Under the pieces are notes generated by a model. That model was not told the DNA's origin. It saw only the letters and a program-made list of their open reading frames with translations, and searched no databases. A DNA stretch of 64,000 bases, taken from Diogma glabrata (taxonomy: Eukaryota; Arthropoda; Insecta; Diptera; Cylindrotomidae). The DNA is taken from the NCBI GenBank assembly GCA_963693315.1, contig OY856188.1, forward strand, positions 153,488,512 through 153,552,511. Reading direction: 5' to 3'. This document shows positions 43,332 through 54,710 of the stretch, piece after piece; the stretch's first letter is position 1; each line of letters starts with the position of its first letter. Position numbers and translations under genes: made by a program.

Positions 43332-43652
43332 TGTATATATTGTACATATTTTTCAATATAAATAGTCATTGTATAATTAATTAACACTAATTTATTTTTT
43401 AACTTGGAATAAAACCGTTTTGGGGAAGCAGTTTTTTTTTGAAAATTTTTTTATGCTACCTTGTAAATACTTTTTGGTACTGACCATGTACATATTGTAC
43501 ATATTCTTGTACATATTTTGTAAATATTTTTTAGTACTGTCGATGTACATATTTTGGAATGATCTTGTACATAATTTTGTAAATATTTTTGTATATTTTT
43601 TTTGAGTAGGTTAGTAGTATTGTTGATTTTTTTTTGCCAGTTTTTGTACATA
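43332..43652 (+). promoter_or_regulatory. Pumilio-type motif cluster, copy 3
   Basis: The same series of TGTA[ACT]ATA octamers as at 34746-35067, from TGTATATA at 43332 to TGTACATA at 43645. The motifs are unaltered between the two copies. Confidence 0.55.
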
Positions 43653-45008
43653 GTGTATTAGGGTGTAAATAATTTTCTTTCTTAGCGGTAGGCCTAACAA
43701 GCCATCCATGGGGCTTCTCCCTTTAACGATAATGACGTTCCTAGGTCGCCTATGACCACCGGGGTTATGCGATCGAAGAACATTGGTTTCTTCTCTTCAT
43801 TCAGCGAGGGAGTTCTCAGGGATGAGGAGTGGTGTTGCTGTGTTTGTACTTAGGTGCAAACCAGTAGTACCATTCTTTGCTCAGAGGCTTCTTCGGTGTA
43901 ATGAAGAGAAGAACCAATTATACTTTGCTTTCAGGATCAGAGGCTTCACCTCATACAAATTCAAAAACTTTTCTATTTTTCCACTTAGCTTTGCAATAGA
44001 ACAGTTTATATAGAGTTTAGGATTTGAAGTCTGGTGCTCGGGAGCGTTCTTCAACTTTCGCATTAGGTTTAGTTGTAATTTATTTGTAGGTTAAACAAGC
44101 ACAACTGGGTCAGTAGAAATAGACCTAAGGTCTAATCGTGACAGTTGTGATTGTTTTATTAGGTTGGGGAGAAACTGTTCTGTAGAATCTGGTCGTTAGG
44201 GGCTTTTCTAGTCGGTTCTCACATGCATTGTTGGAGTGGGCTCGCGAACGCGGGAATTCAGATTTAAACGATATGGATATTGTAACCATACTTACTTTCA
44301 AATTGTCTCCAGACGAATCTTGACTTTGGGAATCTCTTATCTAAAAATTAAATAAAAAAATAAAATAAATAAAAACAATAAATTTTTGAGAATAAATAAA
44401 TAAAAATTTTTATTAAATAAATTAAATTTTAGGAATCAATAATTTTTAAGTAAATACAAATTTTTCTTAATTAAGCAAATACATCAAGATATAAATAAAT
44501 ATTTTTTATTTTTTTAAAAAAATAAATAAATACTTTGAAGATAAGACGGAACATCCAATAATTAAGCAATTTTCTAAATATTTTTTATTTTTCAATCTTT
44601 TTAAAATAAATAAATATTTTCTTTAGGGGTGTTGTCGTCACTAAATAGTTTTAGGTGTATATATAATTCTGAATTTCAGTAGATCTGAAATTGAATAAAC
44701 AAAATATATTTTAATTTTATAAATATTTTAGGAATTTCTGTCAAAAGGTGGGAAAAATTGAGTATTGAGTACAGCGATAATTTTTTTTGTTCTGGTATTA
44801 CATTTGTCTTTTTTTACAAAAAATTTTGTTGTATTTTTTGAATTGGGCTGTTCGTTGTTTTTTTATCCTTTGCGTTTTTCATTGTTTTTTTCTATTTCCA
44901 TCGGACGATTGTTGCCGGGCGTACTAACTCCACTTATTATTACGTGTGAATTGGTTATTATTATTGGTGTTCTTGCGAGTTCATAATTTTACAAATTTTA
45001 CCATCGAA

Positions 45009-46766
45009 ATGTCAAACCAGATAGACGTTGACCATCCGTTCTATGGTCTGGAACCCAGCGAACTACAGGTCGAATGTTTGGTTCGGGGCGTGAGCTTCGG
45101 GGGGGCCAATTGGGCGGAGGAACTGCGAAACCACGTAGATCATGGTGCAGTTCCAATAACAGTATCTCATGCGAGAGATTTGATAGAGGAATCTCAAATG
45201 GTGGTGCAGGCAGCACAACTTGTTTTAGATCAGGTACGACGACTTCAGCCACCGATTAATCAGACCTTCTTAGATGGTTTGGCGAATCGAGTGTTACATT
45301 ACACGGGTAGAATGAATAGGTTGGGTCCTCGCAATGACTCGCAAGAAGCCAGCACCTACGCTATCTCGCAATTGTCACGCGCTTGGGATATAATAGGATC
45401 GCTGTCAACACGTCCAATTATGCACAATAAACCAGGAGTATCATCTGCTCCATCTGCTTCACCTGCCTTTCGACCAGATGAGAGATCCACACCGATCCCA
45501 GTACAGCCAATAACTGAGACAATACATAGTTTGAATCGTCCAAACCATCAACAACAGAGACGGTCAGAACAATTACCACCGGCTTATTTTCAGCAATCGG
45601 GTTTGAGAGCAGAGGACTTTGCAGTACCACAATTGGGTCCATCATTCCAAGCTGAACACATCCATAACAATCCAGCATTGGTACAACCACCACCAGTATA
45701 TCCACCAGCTCCACTAACAGCACCACCACCATACAACCAACCTCCTCAGGTATGGCGTGACGCGGCTCCAGCGTTAGCATCAGTGGAATACCGAGGGGTT
45801 CGTGGGAACAATTTGAGTCGTTATGACTCAAATTGGGTTCCAACCTTCACAGGAGATGGCCACTCTCCTGATGTTCATGAGTTTGTTCACAGAGTTGAGG
45901 CGGCTGCCAGGAGGGACCGGGTGAATTGGGACGACCTTAGGTCTATCGTTCCACGGTATCTCAAGGGGGCTGCCGACAGATACTATTTGAATTTAACTCA
46001 TGAATATGAGGTGGTGACCTATCCAGTGCTAAGGGAGGGACTCCTACAAACCTTCGGTACGCTCACTGATGATAAGGCGATCTTGCGCGTTCTTCTGAAC
46101 CGCAAACAAAAGTCAAAGGAGAGCGTGTACGAGTATCTGGTGGAGATTGGTTCGTTGAACCGTCGCTTAGCACGTCCATTTGCTGACCGTGAAATGCTAG
46201 AGATTGCTCGGGAGGGACTGAGTGTGGAGCTCAAAAACGCTACTCTAGCTGCAACAATACAGTCAATTGATGAACTTCGGACTTTATGTCAGAAGTTTGA
46301 ACGTTTGTGGTCCACACCAGTTCCGACCAGAACATCAAATTTGAGAATTAGCGAGCTACAGCAGATGGATGATTATGATGTGGATGTTGAACCAGAACGA
46401 CATGGATATATTGAAGCGATGGATTCAACACCGAGACGGATATTTCAGCGACCTGGTGTAACATCTGATAACCAACCTGGTCCGTCAATGTCCAGACAAC
46501 CAATAGTATGCTTCAGTTGTGGTGTGACTGGTCACCGAGCTCCGGATTGCCCACGGAAAAATCGGATAAAATTATATTGTTGGAAATGTAACAAGCCGGA
46601 CGTCATTTATGCAAATTGTTCATATTGTCACCCGTCGTTAAACTATCGTCCGAGAGTACATGCTTCGGGGATGGTACCCTCGGTTCAACATCCAATGAGC
46701 CCGAAGAAGTCGACGAGAGATGTAGCAACGCAGGACGATCGGTCACCACCCCAGAAACCCGAATAA
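45009..46766 (+). CDS. gag: Gag, family A copy 3
   Basis: An uninterrupted frame from ATG 45009, about 585 aa, with the same domain series as copy 1 (Pro/Gln linker, capsid-like region with VYEYLVEIGSLNRRL, CFSCGVTGHRAPDC and CWKC..CSYC). A one-codon loss near 46470 (DNTQPG in copy 2, DNQPG here). This is the only intact gag in the tandem array. Its pol has a stop, so it could at most supply Gag. Confidence 0.88.
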   Translation: MSNQIDVDHPFYGLEPSELQVECLVRGVSFGGANWAEELRNHVDHGAVPITVSHARDLIEESQMVVQAAQLVLDQVRRLQPPINQTFLDGLANRVLHYTGRMNRLGPRNDSQEASTYAISQLSRAWDIIGSLSTRPIMHNKPGVSSAPSASPAFRPDERSTPIPVQPITETIHSLNRPNHQQQRRSEQLPPAYFQQSGLRAEDFAVPQLGPSFQAEHIHNNPALVQPPPVYPPAPLTAPPPYNQPPQVWRDAAPALASVEYRGVRGNNLSRYDSNWVPTFTGDGHSPDVHEFVHRVEAAARRDRVNWDDLRSIVPRYLKGAADRYYLNLTHEYEVVTYPVLREGLLQTFGTLTDDKAILRVLLNRKQKSKESVYEYLVEIGSLNRRLARPFADREMLEIAREGLSVELKNATLAATIQSIDELRTLCQKFERLWSTPVPTRTSNLRISELQQMDDYDVDVEPERHGYIEAMDSTPRRIFQRPGVTSDNQPGPSMSRQPIVCFSCGVTGHRAPDCPRKNRIKLYCWKCNKPDVIYANCSYCHPSLNYRPRVHASGMVPSVQHPMSPKKSTRDVATQDDRSPPQKPE

Positions 46767-49700
46767 AACCATCAAACACATTTAATTTCCCATCGTTAAA
46801 TCGAACGTATTTTAGACGTCTTGAACGTAACATTAGATATTGGAGGATGAGGAAATTATTTCGTAAAGCTTGTATTTCATCTATCCTTTCAGAAACAAAG
46901 AATCCTCGGCCGCGATTAACAATCAGGATTTTGGACAAACACATTTCAGGATTATTGGATAGTGGAGCGTCAATCACAATACTTGGAAGAAATTCCTTGG
47001 AATTATTGGAATCATCAGGTACAACCTACCGTAAGTACACTTAGTGTATTCGTACGGCGGATGGTACTGCAACTAAAATACTAGGTTACATTGAAATTTC
47101 AATAACTGTGAATGGATCCACTAAACCAATGCGGTTCCATATAGTCCATGGTTTACGAGAAGAGCTCTACCTGGGCATAGATTTCTGGGAGAAATTTGGT
47201 ATTGTTCCTTCATTTGTTAGTGAACTGACTTGTACAGAGCTACAAAATTTAAATACACACAACCTTACCACTGACCAGCAACGAGAACTGGATATAATCA
47301 AGGATTCTTTCCCGTCATTTGAAGTGTATGGACTCGGAAAGACTTCTTTGGTTGAACATGTTAAACAGAGGCATTATCCCACATCGCCGGCTGTTCAGCT
47401 AAAGGTTTATGCCGAACTCGACCGAATGCTTCAAATGGGCGTGATCGAAGAGTCTAACAGTTCGTGGTGCTCGCCAGTGGTCCTGGTACAAAAAGAATCT
47501 GGTAAAAACAGATTATGTATTGATAGCCGTCGTGTCAATTCACTAACGAAAAAGGACACTTACCCACTTCCCTTGATTGATGGCTTACTAGGTCGTCTAA
47601 ATAGCACAAAGTACATTTCAAGTATTGATCTCAAAGATGCTTTCTGGCAGATTCCTCTGGCAGAAGCATCTAGAGACAAGACAGCCTTCACAGTGCCTGG
47701 TCGTCCATTGTATCAATTCCGGGTTATGCCCTTTGGATTGTGCAATGCTCCTCAGACAATGTGTCGGCTAATGCACAAAGTGATACCACATCAATATCAC
47801 GAAAATGTCTTTGTTTATTTAGATGATCTATTGGTAGTCTCTTCCACGTTCCAGGAACATATGGAATTGCTGTCCAAAGTTTTTTCATTGTTAAGAGTGG
47901 CTGGGTTAACAATAAACCTCAAGAAAAGTAAATTTGTTCTGAGAGAGGTGAAATACTTGGGATTTTTGGTTGGTGAAGATGGTCTTCGAACAGACCCTGA
48001 CAAGGTAAGAGCTGTAGCAGAGTACCCAGCTCCATCTACAGTTAAACAAAGACGACGTCTATTAGGAATGGCTGGTTGGTACCAACGTTTCATACCAAAT
48101 TATGCAAGCGTGGTATCACCGATAACAGATCTACTGAAGAAAAGTTCAGGAAAATTGAAATGGACATTGGAAGCGCAAGTAGCTTTTGAAAATTTAAAAA
48201 GATTGCTGACTACAGCACCGGTATTAATTAACCCTGACTATAATAAAGAGTTCTTTATTAGATGCGATGCGAGTCTGACAGGGGTAGGTAGCGTATTATA
48301 TCAGGTCGACGAGGACGGAGAAGAGTGTCCGATAGCCTTCATGTCGAAAAAACTTAACAAAGCTCAGAGAAATTATTCGGTTTCTGAGCTTGAATGTCTT
48401 GCGGCAATTCTGAGTGTGAAGAAATTCAGGAGCTATGTTGAGGGTCACCGATTTACAATCGTGACTGATCACTCAAGTCTGAAGTGGCTTATGTCACAGA
48501 AAGACTTGAGTGGTCGTCTGGCTAGGTGGAGCCTAAAACGCCAACATATGGATTTTACCATTGTCCACCAAAAAGGTACCCAAAATATAGTCCCTGATGC
48601 TCTATCTCGTCTATATGACGATACACACGAGGAATTGACGGAAGCATTATCACATCATGTTAACGACATCAAACTCGACAATGAAGGTTATCGGCACACC
48701 GAGTATACTGATATGATAGCTAAAGTTCAATTATCACCAAAGGACTTTCCTTCAGTCAAAGTCGTGGATGATAAGCTATACATACGTATTGAGCCAAGAC
48801 CTGATGCAATACCTAACGATGTTCCAGTGTGGAAACTCTGGGTACCAAAACCGATGACTTCCAACATGATTCAGAAAAATCATGATGATAGTACTGCTGC
48901 TCATGGAGGTGTTAAAAAGACTTTAGAATTACTTCGACGTCCTTATTATTGGCCGGGCATGGCGTCACAGGTACACAACTATGCTGTGTCCTGCGACACA
49001 TGTAAACAAATAAAAGCCACGAAAAAGATATTGCGTCCTCCGATGCAATATCAATTCGAAACAGCACGTCCATGGCAGAGAGTCTATATAGATTTTTTGG
49101 GACCGTACCCTCGTTCTACACTTGGGAATACGGTGTTATTGATAGTTCTGGATCATGCTACGAAGTTTGTACTACTGAAGCCACTTAGAAACGCAACTTC
49201 ACCGAAGGTGAATGCTTTTCTGAGGAATGAAGTGTTTCTTACATATGGGGTACTAGAGCTTCTGCACAGTGACAATGGTAAACAGTTCACTAGTAGGAAC
49301 TTTCAAAATCTTTTGTCAGATTTCGGCATTAAACACATTAGGACCGGTGTCTATAGTCCTCAAAGCAACGCGTCAGAGCGGGTCAATAGGTCAGTTCTAG
49401 CAGCAATTCGAGCGTTCATAAAAGGTCAACATACCAAGTGGGATTCACAAATTGGTGAAATCGCATATGCACTGCGGGCTGCAGTACATTCAGCTACCAA
49501 GTACTCACCGTACTATTTACTATTTGGTCAACATCCAATATCGGATGGGAATACTTACCATTTGTTGAGATCACTACACAAGCTTGGTGAAGATGCTGGT
49601 GAGGAAATAGAACGCTCTGATCATTTGACCTTGCTCAGGAACCGGGTTCAGGAAAATTTAAAAGCAGCTTTCAAAAAATCGCAACATCAGTATAATCTGC

Positions 49701-49909
49701 GATCAAAACTACTGACTTTTCAACCACAACAACGTGTGTTTGTACGGCAACATCATTTGAGTGACGCTACTAAAAAGTTCTCGGCAAAATTGGCTCCAAA
49801 GTTCTTACCTGCAATGATTAAAACTAAGATTGGAAATGTACTCTATGAGTGCATAGATATGAGCGGTAAGAATCTTGGAGTTCATCATGCGAAGGACATC
49901 AGGGAATGA
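46616..49909 (+). pseudogene. pol: Pol, family A copy 3 (one in-frame TAG)
   Basis: PR with LLDSGAS, RT with YLDD near 47817, RNase H, HHCC and integrase (HSDNGKQF, SERVNR) are all present. A TAG at 47042-47044 separates PR from RT; copy 1 has TCG here. The 27-nt deletion before RT is shared with copy 2. A PRYYWP-like integrase finger and the C-terminus ending HHAKDIRE are kept. Without the TAG the frame would be complete, so this copy is less decayed than copy 2. Confidence 0.88.
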
Positions 49910-50241
49910 TGTCCTTTCGTTAGGTAGGGTCGTTCCTCTGGCTAGTTGTCCTCGCTGTGGTTCACACCTCCCATGTCATACTTACTGGTTATATCGGGGT
50001 GTCCATAGTGCTGACGTTCGGATGGATGGTCGGTCTCAATACTACGGTCTCTAGTGAAGTTCCTAGGGACTTCATGAGTGTTGGAACCGGTCATCGGTCT
50101 TGACGCCAGTGACTGTGGGTATCTCGATCCCAGATACAGATTAGTTGTGGGAAGTAGTTCGGTGGTTTCTGACGTGGAGGGGGTGACGACGTTTTTGTGA
50201 TTTCAAGGGTAAATATCTTGGTCTTTACCTTGAATTCATGG
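49910..50241 (+). other. Post-pol spacer, family A copy 3
   Basis: The same as 41335-41666, with the purine run GTGGAGGGGG and the near-palindrome. Non-coding. Confidence 0.5.
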
Positions 50242-50738
50242 TGTATCGTCGCTTCTATTCAACTAAACAATACTAAAACCAATTCATATTCTTTTTCTAG
50301 TTCAATAAAAATTTATTTCGTTCATTTCAGTTCATTTTCACAATAATAATAATTTTAAAATTTTCAAATAATTAACGGTCAGCTCAATTTCGAATATATA
50401 TATAGAAATAAACGAACGCACTCTCATGGCTCAATTTTTTCCATTTTGTTGCTAAAAAAGACGATGTGTCAAATAAGATCACATTTTTAGATTCATTCCG
50501 TTTTTCAATTTTAAACAAAATAAAACATTCTCTCCAAGTTTGTTCCCTCGAACAAAAAGATTAATAAAAAATCATAAATTGTTTTGTGTTAGATTTTTTT
50601 CCAAAAATAAAAGCTTTTAAGTTAACCTGAAAAGAAAGAAAAACAGACATGCGATTAAAATGTTGTTATATAAGGAGTAATTAAGATGTTTAACATGTAT
50701 ATTAAATCAAATAAAAATGTTCTAACAAAAGCATACAG
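50242..50738 (+). repeat. 3' LTR of the array, truncated
   Basis: It matches the first 497 bp of the other two LTRs and then departs at GCATACAG, before the TATA box. The following few bases belong to the mariner target. The rest of the LTR is missing rather than displaced, since it does not resume after the mariner. Confidence 0.8.
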
Positions 50739-50746
50739 GTTACATA

Positions 50747-52015
50747 CTAGGTCATTCAATAAGTCCGTAGGATGACACATAGATGGCGTTACTAGAATTT
50801 TTTCCATATGATTTTAATTTAGTACTAACCTTCAAACGATACGTGTATAAATTTGACAGCAATCTGACTATTTATTCGTGAGTTATAGCATTTTGTGTGA
50901 AGCAACTTTTGTTTTTGAAAAAAAATGGAAAAAACTGAATTTCGAATTTTAATAAAGCATTGCTTTTTGATGAAAAAAAATACAGTGGAAACCAAACAAT
51001 GGCTTGATAAACATTATCCAAACTCGGCTCCATCGAGACAAATGGTAGAGAAGTGGATGGCTGAATTTAAATGTGGTCGTACCAGCACAAAAGATGCAGA
51101 GCGCAGTGGACGCCCAAATGAGGCTGTTATTCCAGAAAACATAAAAAAAATCCACAAATTGGTTATGAACGATCGCAAATTGAAGGTGCACGAAATAGCT
51201 GACATTGTAAAGGTAGCAGATGGTAGTGTTTTACCATTTTACATGAACATTTGGGTATGCGAAAGCTCTGTGCAAATTGGGTGCCGCGTGAGCTCACAGT
51301 CGACCAAAAACAACAACGAATCGATGCTTCGGAGGAGTCTTTGGCACTGTTAAACCGCAATAATGGCTTCACAATTAGACATGGCTTCACAATTAGACAC
51401 CAGAATCCAAAAGACAGTCAACTGAGTGGACAGCAGTCGACGAACCGAATCCAAAGCGAGCAAAGACGCAACAGTCGGCCGGTAAGGTGATGGCGTCTGT
51501 ATTTTGGGATACGAACGGAATAATATTCATCGACTATCTCCAAAAAGGAACCACCATCAACAGCGAGTATTACTGTGAACTTTTGGATCGATTGAAGGCT
51601 GAAATCGCAAAGAAACGGCCACATTTGCAAAAGAAAAAAGTGTTGTTTCACCAAGATAATGCACCGTGTCACAGATCGATGAAAACGATGGCAAAATTGA
51701 ATGAATTGGGCTTTGAATTGCTTACCCACCCACCATATTCTCCAGATTTAGCCCCCAGCGACTTTTTCCTGTTTTCAGATCTCAAGAGAATGCTTGCTGG
51801 AAAGAAATTTAAGTCCAATGATGAAGTAATCGCTGAAACTGAGGCCTATTTTGACGAGAAAGAGAAATCGTACTATAAAAGTGGTATAGAAAAGTTGGAA
51901 AATCGCTATACTCGTTATATCGCCCTCGAAGGCAACTATGTTGAATAAAAAAATCGAGTTTTGTCAAAATGTTGTTTTTTTCTTACTTATCCTACGGACT
52001 TATTGAACGACCTTA
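50747..52015 (+). mobile_element. Mariner (Tc1/mariner) element, defective
   Basis: Inverted termini AGGTCATTCAATAAGTCCGTAGGAT and, in reverse, AGGTCGTTCAATAAGTCCGTAGGAT. TA lies directly outside both ends (50745-50746 and 52016-52017) if two mismatched terminal bases are included. About 1.27 kb, the usual mariner size. Confidence 0.88.
50925..51948 (+). pseudogene. Mariner transposase (broken, first catalytic Asp lost)
   Basis: ATG 50925 begins MEKTEFRILIKHCF with the paired-type helix-turn-helix region (PSRQMVEKWMAEFKCGRTS, RSGRP). The frame shifts near 51230 and runs into stops. The C-terminal half reads on at 51487-51948 with the second catalytic D (HQDNAPCH) and, 34 residues on, the third D (YSPDLAPSDFF): the D34D mariner pattern. 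The middle piece expected to carry the first D (a ...MDET... motif) is missing and replaced by an 18-bp tandem duplication (ATGGCTTCACAATTAGAC) near 51362. Inactive. Confidence 0.88.
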
Positions 52016-52579
52016 TATACAGTTTGGTTTTTCTTCTTAAATCACCCAAATACCACAGGGTGGTAGCTTCATTTTGTTGATTGGTGATAATTTTGAAAGT
52101 TGAAGGAATTTGAAAGCATCTGTTTGGGAAGCTGAAGGTATAGCCAAAAAGTTGTAATGAAGTGCCTCTCATGATGATAATGGGAGTGGCTTAGCAGGAA
52201 GCGTACCTAGAAATGTTGTATTGCCGTTCGACTTAGTCTCAATCATCGTGGATAAGAGATATTAATAACCTGCTGCTTCAGCACAAATACGGAAATGTAC
52301 GCATTTTTCAAAGTAGATCAGAAATGGAAACAAATACAAGTGTGAAAATGAGACTCTGGCGACCCCCTTCTGCGAAAGAACCACGGTCGGCACGTTCAAC
52401 CCCCTCGTTCACTCACATACGCCCACACACACACACATTCACACCGCTAAATCCCATGAATAGAAAGGAAAATCAATCAAATAGACTCACCCATGGTTAT
52501 ATCCGCCTGGCCTCCAATCCTGCTTAAATCAGCACTCCATCAGCACGGAATTATAAACGTTGATTAAAGTGGTCACCAT
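52016..52579. other. Unannotated flank between mariner and minisatellite
   Basis: No gene or recognised element. A short CA run (CACACACACACA) lies near 52428. This may be genomic sequence right of the family A array. Confidence 0.4.
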
Positions 52580-54130
52580 AAGCGTTGAATTTTATAATCA
52601 AAATTGTCGAGTAAATTTGTAAGCAAAATTGTTATATAAAATTGTAATCAAAATCGTTGAATAGTTTGTAATCCAAATTGTTGAGTAGAATTGTATTCAA
52701 AATTGTCGAATAAATTTGGAATCACAATCGTTGAATAAACTTGAAATCGTAATCGTTGAATAATGTTATAATCAAAATTGTTGAAAAATGGTAATCCAAA
52801 ATCGCTGAATAAACTTGGAATCAAAATTTTCGAATAAATTTGTAAACCAAAATTGTTGAACAAAATGGAAATCAAAATCGTTGAATAGACGTGGAATCAC
52901 ATTCGTTGAATAAATTTGAAATCGAAATCGTTGTATAATGTTATAATCAAAATTGTTGAAAAATGGTAATCCAAAATTGCTGAGCAAACTTGGAATCAAA
53001 ATTTTCGAATAAATTTGTAAACCAAAATTGTTGACCAAAATGGAAATCAAAATCGTTGAATAGACGTGGAATCAATTTCGTTGAATAAATTTGAAATCGA
53101 AATCGTTGTATAATTGTATAATCCAAATCGTTGAATAAATTTGGAATCAAAAAGTTGAATAAATGTGGAATCACAATCGGTGAATAAATTTGAAATCGAA
53201 ATCGTTGTATAATTTTATAATCCAAATCGTTGAACAAAATTTGGAATCCAAAATAGTTGAAGAAATTTGTAATCATAAACATCGAAAAAATTGGTAATTA
53301 TAAACGTTAATTACATTTGTAAACAAAATTGTTATATAAAATTGTAATCAAAATCGTTGAATAGTTTGTAATCCAAATTGTTGAGCAGAATTGTATTCAG
53401 AATTGTCGAATAAATTTGGAATCACAATCGTTGAATAAACTTGAAATCGTAATCGTTGAATAATGTTATAATCAAAATTGTTGAAAAATGGTAATCCAAA
53501 ATCGCTGAATAAACTTGGAATCAAAATTTTCGAATAAAGTTGTAAACCAAAATTGTTGAACAAAATGGAAATCAAAATCGTTGAATAGATGTGGAATCAC
53601 ATTCGTTGAATAAATTTGAAATCGAAATCGTTGTATAATTTTATAATCCAAATCGTTGAATAAATTTGGAATCCAAAATAGTTGAAGAAATTTGTAATCA
53701 TAAACATCGAAGAAATTGGTAATTATAAACGTTGATTAAATTTGGTATATAAAAAAAAAACAGTCGTTGGATAAGTTGGCAAACAAAGCCGTTGAATCAA
53801 TTGGTTATCAAAAAGGTTGAATAATTTGGCAGACAAAATCGTTGCGTAAAATTGTTATCAAAAATGTTGAAATAAATTGGTAAACGTAATCGTTGAATTT
53901 TATTTATAAATCGTCGAACAAATTTGTAAATCCATTCGTTGAATATATTTCTTATCAAATTCGTTGAATAAATTAATCAAAAATGTCGAATAAATTTGTT
54001 ATCCAAATGGTTGAGTAGATTCGTTACCAAAACCGTTGAATATATTTGTTAGCCAAATCGTTGAATATATTGGTTAACAAAATCGATGAATTTATTTGGT
54101 AGCAAAATCATTAAATAAACTGGTAATATA
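52580..54130. repeat. AT-rich minisatellite with higher-order repeats
   Basis: Tandem units of about 24-29 bp resembling AATCAAAATCGTTGAATAAATTTG. Units are grouped: a block containing GTTGAAAAATGGTAATCC recurs near 52778, 52954 and 53478 (about 175 bp or multiples of it). A segment starting TTGTTATATAAAATTGTAATC near 52628 recurs near 53327, about 699 bp on, or four blocks. The right part is more degenerate. Long reverse-strand frames across it are by-products of the repeat. Confidence 0.85.
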
Positions 54131-54633
54131 AATTGTGCGAAACTATGTTGTCAAAGTTGGCCGAGTTGATATGAGTTAGATGAAAACATGGTATCACAGC
54201 TTGGCAATGACGGTATAGATGATTTATAAAAACTTGGTTGTACACGTTACCAAGGATGATCCAAGTCGGAAGAACATACTGGTCATAAACTTTGATGTGC
54301 TAATGTCAATATCGCATGAAATCTCGTTATGGACTTTGGCAAAGATGATATAAATTGGATGCGAGATCGTCGTCTGAACTTCGATATGACCATATAGATA
54401 CGCTACAGAAATAGGTAAACGTTGACGATGTTAATTCCAGACAATGTAGCTGTGATGCGACGGCACAAAAATGTATGCTGTCTCCAAATAGCGGGGTATA
54501 GTAGCTTCACCAGGAAAATATAACGGTAAGATCCTGTACCCAAACGGTCATTCAATCAGACGGTTGTCTGTTCCACCACAACAAAAAAAAAACAAACCAG
54601 CATAGGAAGAAAATGTCGATACACCAAGGTTGA
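54131..54633. other. Degenerate flank between minisatellite and LINE
   Basis: The sequence loses the tandem pattern. A short A-run (about 10) lies near 54582. No gene is recognised. Confidence 0.35.
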
Positions 54634-54710
54634 TTTTTTTTTTTTTTTTTAATAAAATGTGTTGTGTAATAGGGTTTAGAATATGTGTCACAACAACACA
54701 TAAATACCTT

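Larger units (their letters stand above)
41667..45008 (+). repeat. Shared middle LTR plus leader of family A copy 3
   Basis: It serves as 3' LTR of copy 2 and 5' LTR of copy 3. It repeats 33074-36424 almost exactly, including the TATA box (42275-42282), the accessory ORF, the Pumilio-motif cluster and the leader inverted repeat. The LTR/leader border is unresolved for the same reason as in copy 2. Confidence 0.75.
33074..50738 (+). mobile_element. Tandem array of two family A Gypsy elements sharing an LTR
   Basis: The LTR start TGTAACGTCGC (third copy TGTATCGTCGC) recurs at 33074, 41667 and 50242, giving two head-to-tail units of 8593 and 8575 bp that are nearly identical. The first LTR interrupts a CsRn1-like pol. 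The last LTR stops after about 497 bp. Both units share a TAG in pol and a 27-nt deletion relative to copy 1. Confidence 0.9.

Noticed and set aside
52648..53575. Overlapping reverse-strand frames of 60-110 codons with similar Ile/Phe/Asn-rich translations
   Set aside because: They are by-products of the minisatellite, whose unit lengths keep a frame open; no independent coding signal.
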